Below, piece after piece: positions 18,124-26,076 of a stretch of 42,333 bases of DNA. The notes beneath the pieces are model-generated. The model ran no database searches and was not told where the DNA came from. It was given only the letters and a program-made list of their open reading frames with translations. The stretch is taken from NCBI GenBank assembly GCA_900553255.1, contig USCI01000009.1, positions 1-42,333 on the forward strand, read 5' to 3'. Position numbers and translations under genes: made by a program. Positions within the stretch are counted from its first letter, which is position 1. Each line of letters opens with the position of its first letter. Source of the DNA: an uncultured Oscillospiraceae bacterium (lineage in GTDB: Bacteria; Bacillota; Clostridia; Oscillospirales; Acutalibacteraceae).

Positions 18124-18870
18124 TTATATCCGGCGCGCCACAAAGACCCAGCGCTCCTCCTGCGGCGCGGGCGGCGAGAGCATGTCCTCGCCGTATACCG
18201 CTTCGACACCGAAGTCCGTCTCCTCCAGCAGCTTTTCCCATGTGCGGCGGGAATAGGCCCGCTCCCGCACCGTGTCGGTCAGCCGCCGGTAGCTCCCGCC
18301 GTTGTCCACAAAGAAATCCAGCTGCATGTCCACAATGCCGCTGCGTTCCTCCAGGCGGTTGCGCCAGACGCACAGGAAATCGTCCTCTTCAAACACAAAT
18401 GCGTTGTCACCGAGCACCTCACGGTGCTTATGCGGTGTGTTGACATCAAAAATCAGCAGGCCGCCCGGCGCCACAAACAGATGCAGCCGCCGGAACACCT
18501 CCCGCAGATCCGCGGTACGGCACAGATGGCTCAGGCTGTCGAGCATGCACACCGCGGCATCCACCGTCCCGTACAGATCGAGCTCGCGCATATCCTGCTG
18601 CAGAAACAACAGCGGTTTCCCCGCTGCCATGGCCTTTTCGTTCGCTTTCGCCAGCATGTCCGCCGACCCGTCCACACCGATCACATCCACGCCGCGCAGC
18701 GCCAGCTCCACACTCAGGCTGCCGGATCCGCAGGCAAGATCGAGCACCGTTTCCGGAGCGGAGCAGCCGTGTGCGGCAAGCATCCGCAGCAGCTGTTCCG
18801 CCTCATGCGCATAATCGATGTCCGCCGTCAGCCGGTCGTAGAAAGCGGCAAACTCCCGGTAACCGTTCAC
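18124..18870 (-). CDS. Class I SAM-dependent methyltransferase
   Basis: Soluble methyltransferase of 248 residues. Motif I is VLDLACGSGSLS (about 42-53), the acidic end of strand 2 is GVDGSADML, and the post-motif region is CMLDSLSHL, as in the Methyltransf_25/11 group. It starts with GTG at 18868-18870 preceded by GGGAGGG. The substrate cannot be told from sequence. It lies between a YerC-like regulator and hsp33 on one transcript, with 17 and 35 base gaps. Confidence 0.85.
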   Translation of the reverse strand: MNGYREFAAFYDRLTADIDYAHEAEQLLRMLAAHGCSAPETVLDLACGSGSLSVELALRGVDVIGVDGSADMLAKANEKAMAAGKPLLFLQQDMRELDLYGTVDAAVCMLDSLSHLCRTADLREVFRRLHLFVAPGGLLIFDVNTPHKHREVLGDNAFVFEEDDFLCVWRNRLEERSGIVDMQLDFFVDNGGSYRRLTDTVRERAYSRRTWEKLLEETDFGVEAVYGEDMLSPPAPQEERWVFVARRI

Positions 18871-18887
18871 CGTATCCCTCCCGACCG

Positions 18888-19187
18888 TCAGTCCGCCTTG
18901 TCCTCTTCCATACGGGAAAACACCATGTCATAGGCATCGCAGCCATAAATCAGCGAGCGGTTCACCCGGCTGATGGTCGCCGTGGATGCCCCGGTTGCGG
19001 CCACGATATCGCTGTATACCCGCTTGTCGCTGAGCATTTTCGCCACCACGATCCGCTGGGAAAGCGCCTTGATTTCCGCAACCGTACACAGATCCTCAAA
19101 AAAGCGATAGCATTCCTCCATCGTTTCCAGCTTCAAAATGGCCTGAAACAGGAAATCCGTGTTATCGTCCTTGATTTTGGAGTTCAT
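18888..19187 (-). CDS. YerC/YecD family TrpR-related protein
   Basis: Small DNA-binding protein (99 residues) of the TrpR-like YerC family common in Firmicutes. The helix-turn-helix is in the C-terminal half (IVAATGASTATISRVNRSL, about 60-78), after a helical dimerisation region containing LCTVAEIKALSQR. The tryptophan pocket of E. coli TrpR is not evident, so the ligand is unknown. It is the first gene of the run that continues into the methyltransferase and hsp33. Confidence 0.88.
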   Translation of the reverse strand: MNSKIKDDNTDFLFQAILKLETMEECYRFFEDLCTVAEIKALSQRIVVAKMLSDKRVYSDIVAATGASTATISRVNRSLIYGCDAYDMVFSRMEEDKAD

Positions 19188-19231
19188 AGGAATATCCCCG
19201 TCCTTTCGTACACTGGGTTCAATGGTGTTGC

Positions 19232-19260
19232 ATTATATTTTAGCAAACTACAGCGTGAAA
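19232..19260 (-). promoter_or_regulatory. Promoter of the yerC-methyltransferase-hsp33 run
   Basis: Minus-strand TTTCAC (19255-19260) and TATAAT (19232-19237) are spaced by 17 bases and lie about 45 bases before the yerC-like start. Confidence 0.6.
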
Positions 19261-19273
19261 GTAAAGAGGAGAA

Positions 19274-19313
19274 GCAAAAAAAGGCGGTGCAGCTTTGGGA
19301 TAACTGCACCGCC
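19274..19313 (-). terminator. Rho-independent terminator of tyrS
   Basis: On the minus strand a 10-bp stem GGCGGTGCAG/CTGCACCGCC with an 11-base loop is followed by seven T residues, directly past the tyrS stop. Confidence 0.85.
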
Positions 19314-19326
19314 CTGTATATTCCTG

Positions 19327-20553
19327 TCAGCCGAGAACCGCCTTGTGGAAGGTTTTTTTGCCCTTGCGAATCACTACATAGCCCTTTTCGAACGCGGTCT
19401 GGGGCACCACTGCATCCAGCGCCGTGACCTTCTCGTCATCGACCGAGATGCCGCCCTGCTCAATGAGCCGGCGTGCCTCCCCGCGGGACGGCGCCAGCCT
19501 GGTCGCCGTCAGCAGATCGATAACCCCAACTGCACCGTCCTTGAACAGCTCCGCACCGATGGCGGTGGAGGGCATGTTCTCACTTACCGCACCGCCCCCG
19601 AAGAGAGCGCGTGCCGCTTCGAGCGCCTTGTCAGCCTCCGCCTTGCCATGTACGAGAGCGGTCAGCTCGTGCGCGAGGCGTTCCTTGCAGGCGTTGATAT
19701 CCCCCGCCGCCACCATCGCTTCAATTTCCGGCACCGGAAGGAAGGTGAGCATTTTCAGGCATTTTTCCACATCCGCATCGTTGATGTTGCGCCAGTACTG
19801 GAAGAACTCGTACGGCGGGGTCTTCTGCGGATCCAGCCATACCGCGCCCTTTTCGGTCTTGCCCATCTTCTTGCCCTCGGAGGTGGTCAGCAGCGCAAAG
19901 GTCATGCCGTACACCTCTTTGCCGGCCTTGCGGCGGCAGAGCTCCACACCGCCGATGATGTTCGACCACTGGTCGTCGCCGCCGGTTTCGATCAGGCAGT
20001 TGTAGCGCTGGTTGAGGCAGTAGAAATCGTAGCTCTGCATCAGCATGTAGTTGAATTCCATAAAGGACAGGCCGCGCTCCAGGCGGGTCTTGAAGCACTC
20101 GGCCGCCAGCATCCGGTTGACCGAGAAATGCACGCCAACCTCACGCAGGAAATCGATGTAGTTGAGGTTCATCAGCCAGTCGGCGTTGTTGACCATCAGC
20201 GCCTTGCCGTCGGTGAAATCCACGAACCGCTCCATCTGCTTTTTGAAGCAGTCGACGTGGTACTGAATGGTTTCCGGCGTCATCATTTTACGCATATCGC
20301 TTTTGCCGGAGGGGTCGCCGATCATGCCGGTACCGCCGCCGAGCAGCGCGATGGGGCGGTGTCCGGCGCGCTGCAGGTGCGCCATCACCATCAGCTGCAC
20401 AAAATGTCCAACATGCAGGCTGTCCGCCGTCGGGTCGAAGCCGATATAGAAGGTTACCGGCTCCTTGCCGCCGAGCAGCTCCCGGATTTTTTCCTCGTTG
20501 GTCATCTGCGCGATCATCCCGCGCGCCTGCAGCTCGTCAAATACGTTTGCCAT
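19327..20553 (-). CDS. tyrS: Tyrosyl-tRNA synthetase
   Basis: Class I aminoacyl-tRNA synthetase that charges tRNA-Tyr (408 residues, usual length). The HIGH-type signature is HVGH (47-50), the KMSKS loop is KMGKT (230-234), the tyrosine-binding strand is FYIGFDPTADSLH (35-47), and an S4 RNA-binding domain is at the C-terminus (about 340-408). The start at 20553 has GAAAGGA nine bases upstream. Expression is controlled by the T-box leader immediately upstream with a UAC specifier, so low tRNA-Tyr charging induces it. Confidence 0.97.
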   Translation of the reverse strand: MANVFDELQARGMIAQMTNEEKIRELLGGKEPVTFYIGFDPTADSLHVGHFVQLMVMAHLQRAGHRPIALLGGGTGMIGDPSGKSDMRKMMTPETIQYHVDCFKKQMERFVDFTDGKALMVNNADWLMNLNYIDFLREVGVHFSVNRMLAAECFKTRLERGLSFMEFNYMLMQSYDFYCLNQRYNCLIETGGDDQWSNIIGGVELCRRKAGKEVYGMTFALLTTSEGKKMGKTEKGAVWLDPQKTPPYEFFQYWRNINDADVEKCLKMLTFLPVPEIEAMVAAGDINACKERLAHELTALVHGKAEADKALEAARALFGGGAVSENMPSTAIGAELFKDGAVGVIDLLTATRLAPSRGEARRLIEQGGISVDDEKVTALDAVVPQTAFEKGYVVIRKGKKTFHKAVLG

Positions 20554-20599
20554 TTTCCGACTTCCTTTCGCATTCTGATTTGCCGTGCAGAAAACAAAA

Positions 20600-20892
20600 C
20601 GCCCTCCGCACGGGCTGTCCGTGCAGAGGGCGAAAAAATCTTTCGCGGTACCACCTCTGTTGTCCGCGCCCTCACGGGCCGCGGCCTCAGCGGCTTCGGT
20701 CGTCCGAAGTCCGGCGTCCAACAACGCCATCGCGCGGTAACGTGCGCACACGGCTTTCCTACTGCCGCCGTCCGGCGGGTTCAGTCCGCAGCTCCCGGAT
20801 GTATTTCGCCCCGCCTGCACGCCGCTTTACACCAGCCAGCGGCTCTCTGCGCTGCCAGACCAGGGGTACTTCTTCCGTTCAACGCCTGTTTC
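20600..20892 (-). promoter_or_regulatory. T-box riboswitch leader, tyrosine-specific
   Basis: The tyrS leader is a complete T-box. Reading on the minus strand: an AGAGAGCCG / GGCTGGTG loop region in stem I, a specifier loop GAAATACATC with codon UAC (Tyr) at 20801-20803, the conserved T-box sequence AGAGGTGGTACCGCG (20644-20658) that pairs with the tRNA acceptor end, and a terminator stem (20600-20633, 14 pairs including one G-U) followed by TTTTGTTTT. Uncharged tRNA-Tyr should stabilise the antiterminator. Confidence 0.95.
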
Positions 20893-20898
20893 GAAGCC

Positions 20899-20927
20899 AT
20901 TAAAGCACACTTTTGCGGATTTGTCAA
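20899..20927 (-). promoter_or_regulatory. Promoter of the tyrS T-box transcript
   Basis: Minus-strand TTGACA (20922-20927) and TTTAAT (20899-20904) with 17-base spacing put the transcript start near 20892. Confidence 0.8.
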
Positions 20928-21073
20928 GCGTTCCCTTGAATCCAGTATAAACGCCGGTTCATACCGCGGACCGACCCAACCGATATCTGAATCGCAGGGC
21001 TCCCGGTTGCTGCCGAACATCCGAAAAATTTTTCGATTTTTTGTAGTTTCCGTCGCTTTCCTTCCCGTACATC

Positions 21074-21102
21074 TTGACACCCTTTCGGTTTTGTGGTACC
21101 GT
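21074..21102 (+). promoter_or_regulatory. Promoter of the cobalamin-uptake operon
   Basis: TTGACA (21074-21079), 17 bases, then TACCGT (21097-21102) with an extended TG-N element, just ahead of the cobalamin riboswitch. Confidence 0.65.
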
Positions 21103-21119
21103 CAGAACACAACTTGACT

Positions 21120-21407
21120 ATTGGGCTTCCGGGTGTGCGGCTTCGGCCGCATGGGAATGAGGTGCAAATCCTCAACAGAGCCGCTGCTGTGAGAAACGGC
21201 TGTTTTCGTTGGCGTCTGCACAAGGCGCCGGCCACTGGGAACCTTCCTGGGAAGGCAGAAAAAACGCTTAACGTTTCAAGTCAGAAGACCGGCCCGGATT
21301 GCCGCGCACAGAAACTTCTTCGGGATCTAAGAAGGTGCGACCAGCTTTTGCCGGTTCGGCAAGGGCTTATCGTGCCGTATTATGCCCAAAGCATAATACG
21401 GTTTTTT
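21120..21407 (+). promoter_or_regulatory. Cobalamin (B12) riboswitch with terminator
   Basis: The B12-aptamer consensus elements appear in order: GGGAATGAGGTGCAAATCC (21150-21168), GCCGCTGCTGTGA (21180-21192), GCCACTGGG (21231-21239), GGGAAGGCAGAAAA (21250-21263) and AGTCAGAAGACC (21280-21291). The expression platform ends in a perfect 11-bp hairpin (21375-21401) with six T residues, so bound cobalamin should stop transcription before the downstream importer genes. Aptamer ends are approximate. Confidence 0.95.
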
Positions 21408-21459
21408 ACTGCCGTTTTCGGTAGTGGAAAAAAGAAAGAAAAAGGAGTGTATTCCCAGC

Positions 21460-22437
21460 ATGTGCAAACGAATCCTGGCCGCATTGACGGCCGCCGTCCT
21501 GGCCCTGTCGCTTTCCGCCTGTTCCCAGCAGGAGGGAAGCAGCTCGGACGTCTCCCAAAACAGCCCTGCCTCCACCGCTTCCCAGCAGCCTGCGCTGCCG
21601 ACCGAGGACCGGGCCGGTAATGCCATCACCGTTCCGGAGACGGTGAACACCATTGTTTCGCTGGCGCCGTCGGTCACCCAGGTGCTCTGCGAACTCGGCC
21701 TGGCGGACAAAATTGTCGGCATCGACAATCAGTCGCCGAATTACACCGACCAGCTCAAGGACGACCTGCCGCAGTTCGACATGATGAGTGTGGATACCGA
21801 AACGCTCATTGCCCTGAAACCGGATATCGTATTTGCCTCCGGTATCAGCTATGTCGGTGCTGAGGATCCCTTCAAGAGCGTGCGGGACGTGGGTATCTGC
21901 GTGGCCGACATTCCCTCCAGCAGCAGCCTGAACGACGTAAAGCTGGACAATCAGTTCATCGCGGACTGCGTCGGCAAAAGCGAGGAAGGCAAGAAGCTCA
22001 ACGACGATATGCAGGCCACCATCGATAAGGTTGCCGCCATCGGGAAGACCATCACCGATAAGCAGCGCGTCATGTTTTCCATCGCCGACTCCTCCGCGCT
22101 GTATAGCTTCGGCTCGGGCACCTTCCTCAATGAGATGATCGAACTGATCGGTGCTGTCAACGTGTTTGCCGATCAGGAGAGCTGGATTTCGGTCACTACC
22201 GAATCCGCCGTGGCGGCCAACCCGGATGTCATCCTGACCAATGTGAACTATATTCCGGATCCGATTGCCGACTTTACGGAAAATGCGGCCTTTGCCGAGG
22301 TGAATGCGGTGAAAAATGACCGCGTGTATCTGATTGACAACGCGGCAAGCTCGCTGCCTAACCACCACGTGGTGGACGCCCTTGTCCAGATGGCCCTTGC
22401 GGTCTATCCGGACCAGTATGCGGAATTCGCGGAATGA
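21460..22437 (+). CDS. btuF: Cobalamin ABC transporter substrate-binding lipoprotein (BtuF-like)
   Basis: Cell-surface solute-binding lipoprotein (325 residues). A signal peptide ends in the lipobox LSAC with Cys21 as lipidation site, then a Ser/Gln-rich linker and a type III binding-protein fold beginning VPETVNTIVSLAPSVTQVLCELG, typical of BtuF/FhuD-family proteins. The start at 21460 has AAAGGAG about ten bases upstream; the longer frame from 21424 lies in the riboswitch terminator tail and is rejected. The B12 riboswitch upstream makes a corrinoid substrate far more likely than iron-siderophore. It overlaps btuC by four bases (ATGA). Confidence 0.92.
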   Translation: MCKRILAALTAAVLALSLSACSQQEGSSSDVSQNSPASTASQQPALPTEDRAGNAITVPETVNTIVSLAPSVTQVLCELGLADKIVGIDNQSPNYTDQLKDDLPQFDMMSVDTETLIALKPDIVFASGISYVGAEDPFKSVRDVGICVADIPSSSSLNDVKLDNQFIADCVGKSEEGKKLNDDMQATIDKVAAIGKTITDKQRVMFSIADSSALYSFGSGTFLNEMIELIGAVNVFADQESWISVTTESAVAANPDVILTNVNYIPDPIADFTENAAFAEVNAVKNDRVYLIDNAASSLPNHHVVDALVQMALAVYPDQYAEFAE

Positions 22438-23456
22438 AAAACCGGTATAAGATTCTGATCGCTGTCGTCGCCTGTATCGCTGCGCTTGTCGCAGCGGTCG
22501 GCGTCGGCAGCGTCGGCATTTCTCCGGCGGCAATCCTGCAAATACTGGGACACAAGCTGTTCGGCCTGACGCTTCCGGAAACGATCGACGGCATCACGGT
22601 GTCGATCCTGTGGAATGTCCGTCTGCCGCGCGCCCTGCTTGCCTTTGTGGTAGGCGCGGCTCTTGCGGTCAGCGGCACGGTCATGCAGTCGGTGCTCAAA
22701 AACCCGCTGGCCTCCTCCTATACGCTGGGGGTTTCCTCCGGTGCGTCCCTTGGTGCGGCGCTGGTGATTATTTTCGGCCTGTCGCTGCCGGTTGCCGGGA
22801 TGTTTACCCTGCCGCTCGCCGGTACGCTCTGCGGACTTTTGACCGTGTTTCTGGTGATGGCTTTTTCTGCGCGGCTTGACCGCCACGTGGAGAACCAGAC
22901 CATTATCCTCGTGGGCATGGTACTGTCACTGTTTGTCAACGCGATCCTGACCCTGCTCACCTACCGGTTTCGGGAGCATATGCAGCGCCTGATCACCTGG
23001 CAGATGGGCAGCTTTTCCGGCCGCGACTGGTCGCATCTCGGTGTGGTCTTTCCGATTGCGGTCATCGGTATTCTCCTGCTGACCGGCTTTTCCAGGGAAA
23101 TGGACATCCTGACCTTCGGGGAAGAACAGGCCATGACCATGGGGGTTGAGCTCAAGCGCACCAAGCTGATCCTCATCGGCTTGTCCGCGCTGCTGACCGG
23201 TGCCTCGGTGGCCTTTGCGGGGGTGATCGGTTTTATTGACCTGATCGCGCCGCATGTCGTCCGGCGTATTTTCGGTTCCTCCCATAAGCTGGTTGTGCCG
23301 ATGTCCGCTTTGTTCGGCGGCGCTTTTATGGCGCTGGCCGACCTGCTCGCCCGCACCCTGACCGCTCCCTCTGAGCTGCCGGTGGGCGCTGTCACCGCGC
23401 TGGTCGGCGCCCCGTTTTTCGCCTATGTCTACTTTAAGAAGAGAAAGCGGGTGTGA
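22434..23456 (+). CDS. btuC: Cobalamin ABC transporter permease (FecCD/BtuC family)
   Basis: Integral membrane permease (340 residues, about ten helices) of the FecCD family, forming the homodimeric channel of a vitamin B12 importer. Family motifs include RLPRALLAFVVGAALAVSG (about 62-80), NPLASSYTLGVSSGASLGAA and the coupling-helix region GFIDLIAPHVVRR. Its start lies within the btuF stop and its stop within the btuD start, so the three genes are translationally coupled. Substrate assignment follows from the riboswitch. Confidence 0.93.
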   Translation: MKNRYKILIAVVACIAALVAAVGVGSVGISPAAILQILGHKLFGLTLPETIDGITVSILWNVRLPRALLAFVVGAALAVSGTVMQSVLKNPLASSYTLGVSSGASLGAALVIIFGLSLPVAGMFTLPLAGTLCGLLTVFLVMAFSARLDRHVENQTIILVGMVLSLFVNAILTLLTYRFREHMQRLITWQMGSFSGRDWSHLGVVFPIAVIGILLLTGFSREMDILTFGEEQAMTMGVELKRTKLILIGLSALLTGASVAFAGVIGFIDLIAPHVVRRIFGSSHKLVVPMSALFGGAFMALADLLARTLTAPSELPVGAVTALVGAPFFAYVYFKKRKRV

Positions 23457-24229
23457 GCATGCTGGAAGTGAACGGCCTGTGCGCCGGCTATGACGGCACC
23501 GACGTGCTGCATGACGTTTCCTTTGCGGTGTCGCCCGGAGAGAACCTCTGCATTCTCGGCCCTAACGGCTGCGGAAAAACCACCCTGCTCAAGGCGGTGG
23601 CCGGCCTTCTCCCCTTCAAAGGGGAAATCCGGCTGGGCGGGCAGGATCTGCGCCGCATGAAGCGGCGGGATATCGCCGCCAGAATCGCCGTCATGAGCCA
23701 GACCTCCGGCATCTACTTTTCCTACACCGTCCGGGAAACGGTCATGCTCGGCCGCTATCAGCACATGAAACACGGCCTGTTTACCGCCGCCTCCGCCGCA
23801 GACCGTGAGGTGGTTGAACAATGCCTCGCCGCCACCGGCCTTGCCGACCTGCAGGACCGGCAGATTGATACGCTGTCCGGCGGCCAGCTGCAGCGTGTGT
23901 TTCTCGCACGCACCCTTGCCCAGCAGCCGCAGATCATCCTGCTCGACGAACCCACCAATCACCTTGATCTCAAGCACCAGGTGGAACTGATTGACTATCT
24001 GAAGGAATGGTCCCGCGCCGACGGCCATGCGGTGATCGGCGTGCTGCACGACGTCAACCTCGCGCTGCGGCTGTCGGATCATCTGCTGTTCCTTCGCGAC
24101 GGCCGCACGGCGGGCATGGGAAAAGCCGATGAACTGCTGACCGCCGGCTTTCTGCAGGCGGTTTACGACATGGATGTTGCCGGCTATATGAAGACATCAC
24201 TGCAACAATGGGAGGAAATACCATCATGA
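23453..24229 (+). CDS. btuD: Cobalamin ABC transporter ATP-binding protein (BtuD-like)
   Basis: ABC ATPase (258 residues) powering the B12 importer. Walker A is GPNGCGKTT (36-44), the signature is LSGGQ (141-145), Walker B is IILLDEP (161-167) and the H-loop His lies in VLHDVN. GTG at 23453 overlaps the btuC stop; ATG at 23459 is an equally possible start, giving two residues fewer. The 3' end overlaps the next gene by four bases. Confidence 0.93.
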   Translation: MSMLEVNGLCAGYDGTDVLHDVSFAVSPGENLCILGPNGCGKTTLLKAVAGLLPFKGEIRLGGQDLRRMKRRDIAARIAVMSQTSGIYFSYTVRETVMLGRYQHMKHGLFTAASAADREVVEQCLAATGLADLQDRQIDTLSGGQLQRVFLARTLAQQPQIILLDEPTNHLDLKHQVELIDYLKEWSRADGHAVIGVLHDVNLALRLSDHLLFLRDGRTAGMGKADELLTAGFLQAVYDMDVAGYMKTSLQQWEEIPS

Positions 24230-24756
24230 ACCAACCGGCATACCGCAGCCCCTACGAGGCTTACCCGTTTCTGGCCGATGCGCCGGAGGATCTGCGCTGT
24301 GATTTTGAGATCATGACCGACCGGATGTCCAGCGAAACCGGGCTGCTGCGGGCCATGATTTCCGATGAGGCGCTGCGGGAGGAATTGCGGAAAATCGACG
24401 AGCTGATCTACCACGCCAACCCTACGCTGCGCACCCGCATGACGGTGACCGCTGAAGAGGTCGAATGGCTGAAGGGATGCATTGACAGGCTCAAGCGGGA
24501 AGCGGCCGGGCGGTGCAAAAAATTCGTGCTGCCGCAAGGATCACAGGCCGGCTGTGTGGCGCATCTGCTGCGCACCGACGGCAAAGCGCTGGTGCGGCTT
24601 TTATACCGCTGCGGGTACACGATGGGGCTGGAAATATCGCCGCTGCTGCTCGATTTTGCGAACCTGCTTTCGGGCTACTTTTTCGCGCTGGCGCTGCGGC
24701 TGAACATGCTCGACGGGGTGGACGAAATCCCGTTTATCAGCCGGAATTATCGCTGA
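24226..24756 (+). CDS. Shortened PduO-type cobalamin adenosyltransferase homologue
   Basis: Soluble, mostly helical protein (176 residues) encoded last in the B12-uptake operon. The C-terminal half resembles PduO/MMAB-type ATP:cob(I)alamin adenosyltransferases: FVLPQGSQAGCVAHLLR (about 103-119, compare FxLPGGS) and LLLDFANLLSGYFFALA (about 142-158, compare YLNRLSDxLFVLAR). The N-terminal ATP-binding motif TGDxGxT of active enzymes is absent; the protein starts directly at the first helix. GGAGGA lies nine bases before the ATG and the start overlaps the btuD stop. It may be a diverged adenosyltransferase or a corrinoid-binding chaperone; activity is doubtful. Confidence 0.65.
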   Translation: MNQPAYRSPYEAYPFLADAPEDLRCDFEIMTDRMSSETGLLRAMISDEALREELRKIDELIYHANPTLRTRMTVTAEEVEWLKGCIDRLKREAAGRCKKFVLPQGSQAGCVAHLLRTDGKALVRLLYRCGYTMGLEISPLLLDFANLLSGYFFALALRLNMLDGVDEIPFISRNYR

Positions 24757-24808
24757 AAAGCGGGCTACATCTTCCGAATAGCGGGCCGTTGTCCCGCAAA
24801 AAACAAAC

Positions 24809-24840
24809 GACCGCGGGATTTTTTCCTGCGGTCTTGGTTT
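24809..24840 (+). terminator. Terminator of the cobalamin operon
   Basis: A 10-bp stem (GACCGCGGGA region, one G-U pair) with a T-rich loop is followed by TTGGTTTTTG, about 50 bases after the last stop. Confidence 0.7.
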
Positions 24841-24935
24841 TTGTCATCAAATTTTGTTATCGGGACTGTGCAAGGGGCGTGTTTTCATCAAGGGTTCGCT
24901 TTTCGTGAAAATTATGCACAGGGACAAAGGCATGC

Positions 24936-24974
24936 AAAAAAGTGTCTGTGGTTTTTAATCACAGACACTTTTTC
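24936..24974. terminator. Bidirectional terminator before the zincin gene
   Basis: A perfect 14-bp inverted repeat (AAAAAGTGTCTGTG and its complement) with a 9-base loop, A-flanked on the left and T-flanked on the right. On the minus strand it terminates the zincin gene. Confidence 0.8.
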
Positions 24975-24987
24975 ATACGCGAAGGAT

Positions 24988-25560
24988 TCATATGCCCATT
25001 TCACGAAACCGCTGACACCATTCGTCCGCTTTTTCGTAAAAATCCTTTCCGTAACACCCAGGAACACAGTCCTTCAGATAAGAAACATCTCCATATTTAT
25101 ACTGCATGACGGCATACGCATAAACATTTGCGTCAAATTCCCAAGGCTGCTTATAATATTCCGGATTTCCTTTGCCGTTTTCGTTCAGAGACGGTATATA
25201 ATTCCTGTAATTCTTCAGCCAGCTTTCGGCAACCTCTGCGGACACGCCTATAGTCATTTTCTGTCGATAACCAACCAGCACCTGACATTGATATTTATGA
25301 TATAGTTCGTGGAGTATCATAAACTCTACTCTCCAAGGCTTTCTTTCAGAATAAAATGCGTGTACAGAATCTATATTTATTTCCATAACATTATCTTGTG
25401 GACAATAGTTAGCACGCCTGGCCTGGTTTTTATCCGAAATATAGCGCAAGTTAATGCTATCCCCCGGACTAAAACCAAAATATTTAAAGTTATCCCTGCA
25501 CATCGAACATATGATAGGGTCATAAATTCTTTTAAGTTCTTTATGTTCAACTTCCACCAT
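24988..25560 (-). CDS. Orphan IrrE/ImmA-like zinc metallopeptidase
   Basis: Soluble 190-residue predicted gluzincin. The helix FMILHELYHKYQ carries HExxH (His84, Glu85, His88), and WEFDANVYAYA (140-150) resembles the third-ligand helix of ImmA/IrrE peptidases (ExEANxFA), with Glu141 or Asp143 as the likely ligand. Members usually cleave a repressor or act with an HTH partner, but no such gene is adjacent. The start at 25560 has GGGGGC just upstream; a longer frame to 25602 lacks support. Codon use is clearly AT-richer (many AAA, AAT, TAT, ATA codons) than all neighbours, which suggests recent acquisition. The substrate is unknown and no close family name is offered. Confidence 0.7.
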   Translation of the reverse strand: MVEVEHKELKRIYDPIICSMCRDNFKYFGFSPGDSINLRYISDKNQARRANYCPQDNVMEINIDSVHAFYSERKPWRVEFMILHELYHKYQCQVLVGYRQKMTIGVSAEVAESWLKNYRNYIPSLNENGKGNPEYYKQPWEFDANVYAYAVMQYKYGDVSYLKDCVPGCYGKDFYEKADEWCQRFREMGI

Positions 25561-25585
25561 AATGCCCCCATATACAATGACATAA

Positions 25586-25620
25586 TCCCCCGGACATAAC
25601 ATCCGGGGGAGCCTTTTCCT
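25586..25620. terminator. Hairpin between the zincin and ACT genes
   Basis: A perfect 9-bp stem TCCCCCGGA with a 7-base loop lies just past the ACT-protein stop. The T-rich tail is on the plus strand, so termination of the minus-strand operon here is uncertain. Confidence 0.45.
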
Positions 25621-25623
25621 TTA

Positions 25624-26049
25624 TTACAGCAATTCTTCCGCGGAGAGCACCTGGACCCCCGCGCGCTCGAGCGCGTGCAGGGCGGCTTCATCGTCCTTGA
25701 CCCGCAGGATCACACTCGCGCGTCCATTCACGCGGGAATTGAACGCATACATATATTCGATATCCAGCCCTTCATCCGCAATCGCCTTCATCGCCACGGC
25801 GAAGCCGCCGGGCTTATCCTCGACATTCGCCGCGATCACCCGGGTAAGCGAAACCGTAAAGCCGGCATCCCGCAGCGCCGCCGCCGCCTTATCCGGCTGA
25901 TCCACGATCAGCCGGAGGATACCGAAATCCACCGTATCCGCAATGGACACCGCGCGCAGGTCCACACCCGCCGCCGCAATCAGCGCGGTGATCTCCGCCA
26001 GGCGGCCGGACTTATTTTCCACAAAAACCGAAAGCTGCTTGATAAACAT
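25624..26049 (-). CDS. Tandem ACT-domain protein
   Basis: Small cytosolic protein (141 residues) made of two ACT domains (about 1-68 and 70-141); the first opens with FVENKSGRLAEITALIAAAGVDLRAV and the second with VEDKPGGFAVAMKAIADEGLDIEY. ACT domains bind amino acids. This type is commonly encoded next to phenylacetate-CoA ligase and indolepyruvate oxidoreductase genes, as here, and probably senses aromatic amino acids or their keto acids. No catalytic or DNA-binding domain is attached. Last gene of the aryl-acid operon, 27 bases after iorB. Confidence 0.88.
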   Translation of the reverse strand: MFIKQLSVFVENKSGRLAEITALIAAAGVDLRAVSIADTVDFGILRLIVDQPDKAAAALRDAGFTVSLTRVIAANVEDKPGGFAVAMKAIADEGLDIEYMYAFNSRVNGRASVILRVKDDEAALHALERAGVQVLSAEELL

Positions 26050-26076
26050 ACGCGCACGTCCCCTTTCCCTGTCGGT

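Noticed and set aside
19159..21117. Long plus-strand open frame across tyrS and its leader
   Set aside because: It is antisense to tyrS, which has full synthetase motifs, and to the T-box; it has no homology features.
21093..21620. Open frame through the cobalamin riboswitch
   Set aside because: It crosses the aptamer and the terminator and lacks a ribosome site; the region is regulatory RNA.
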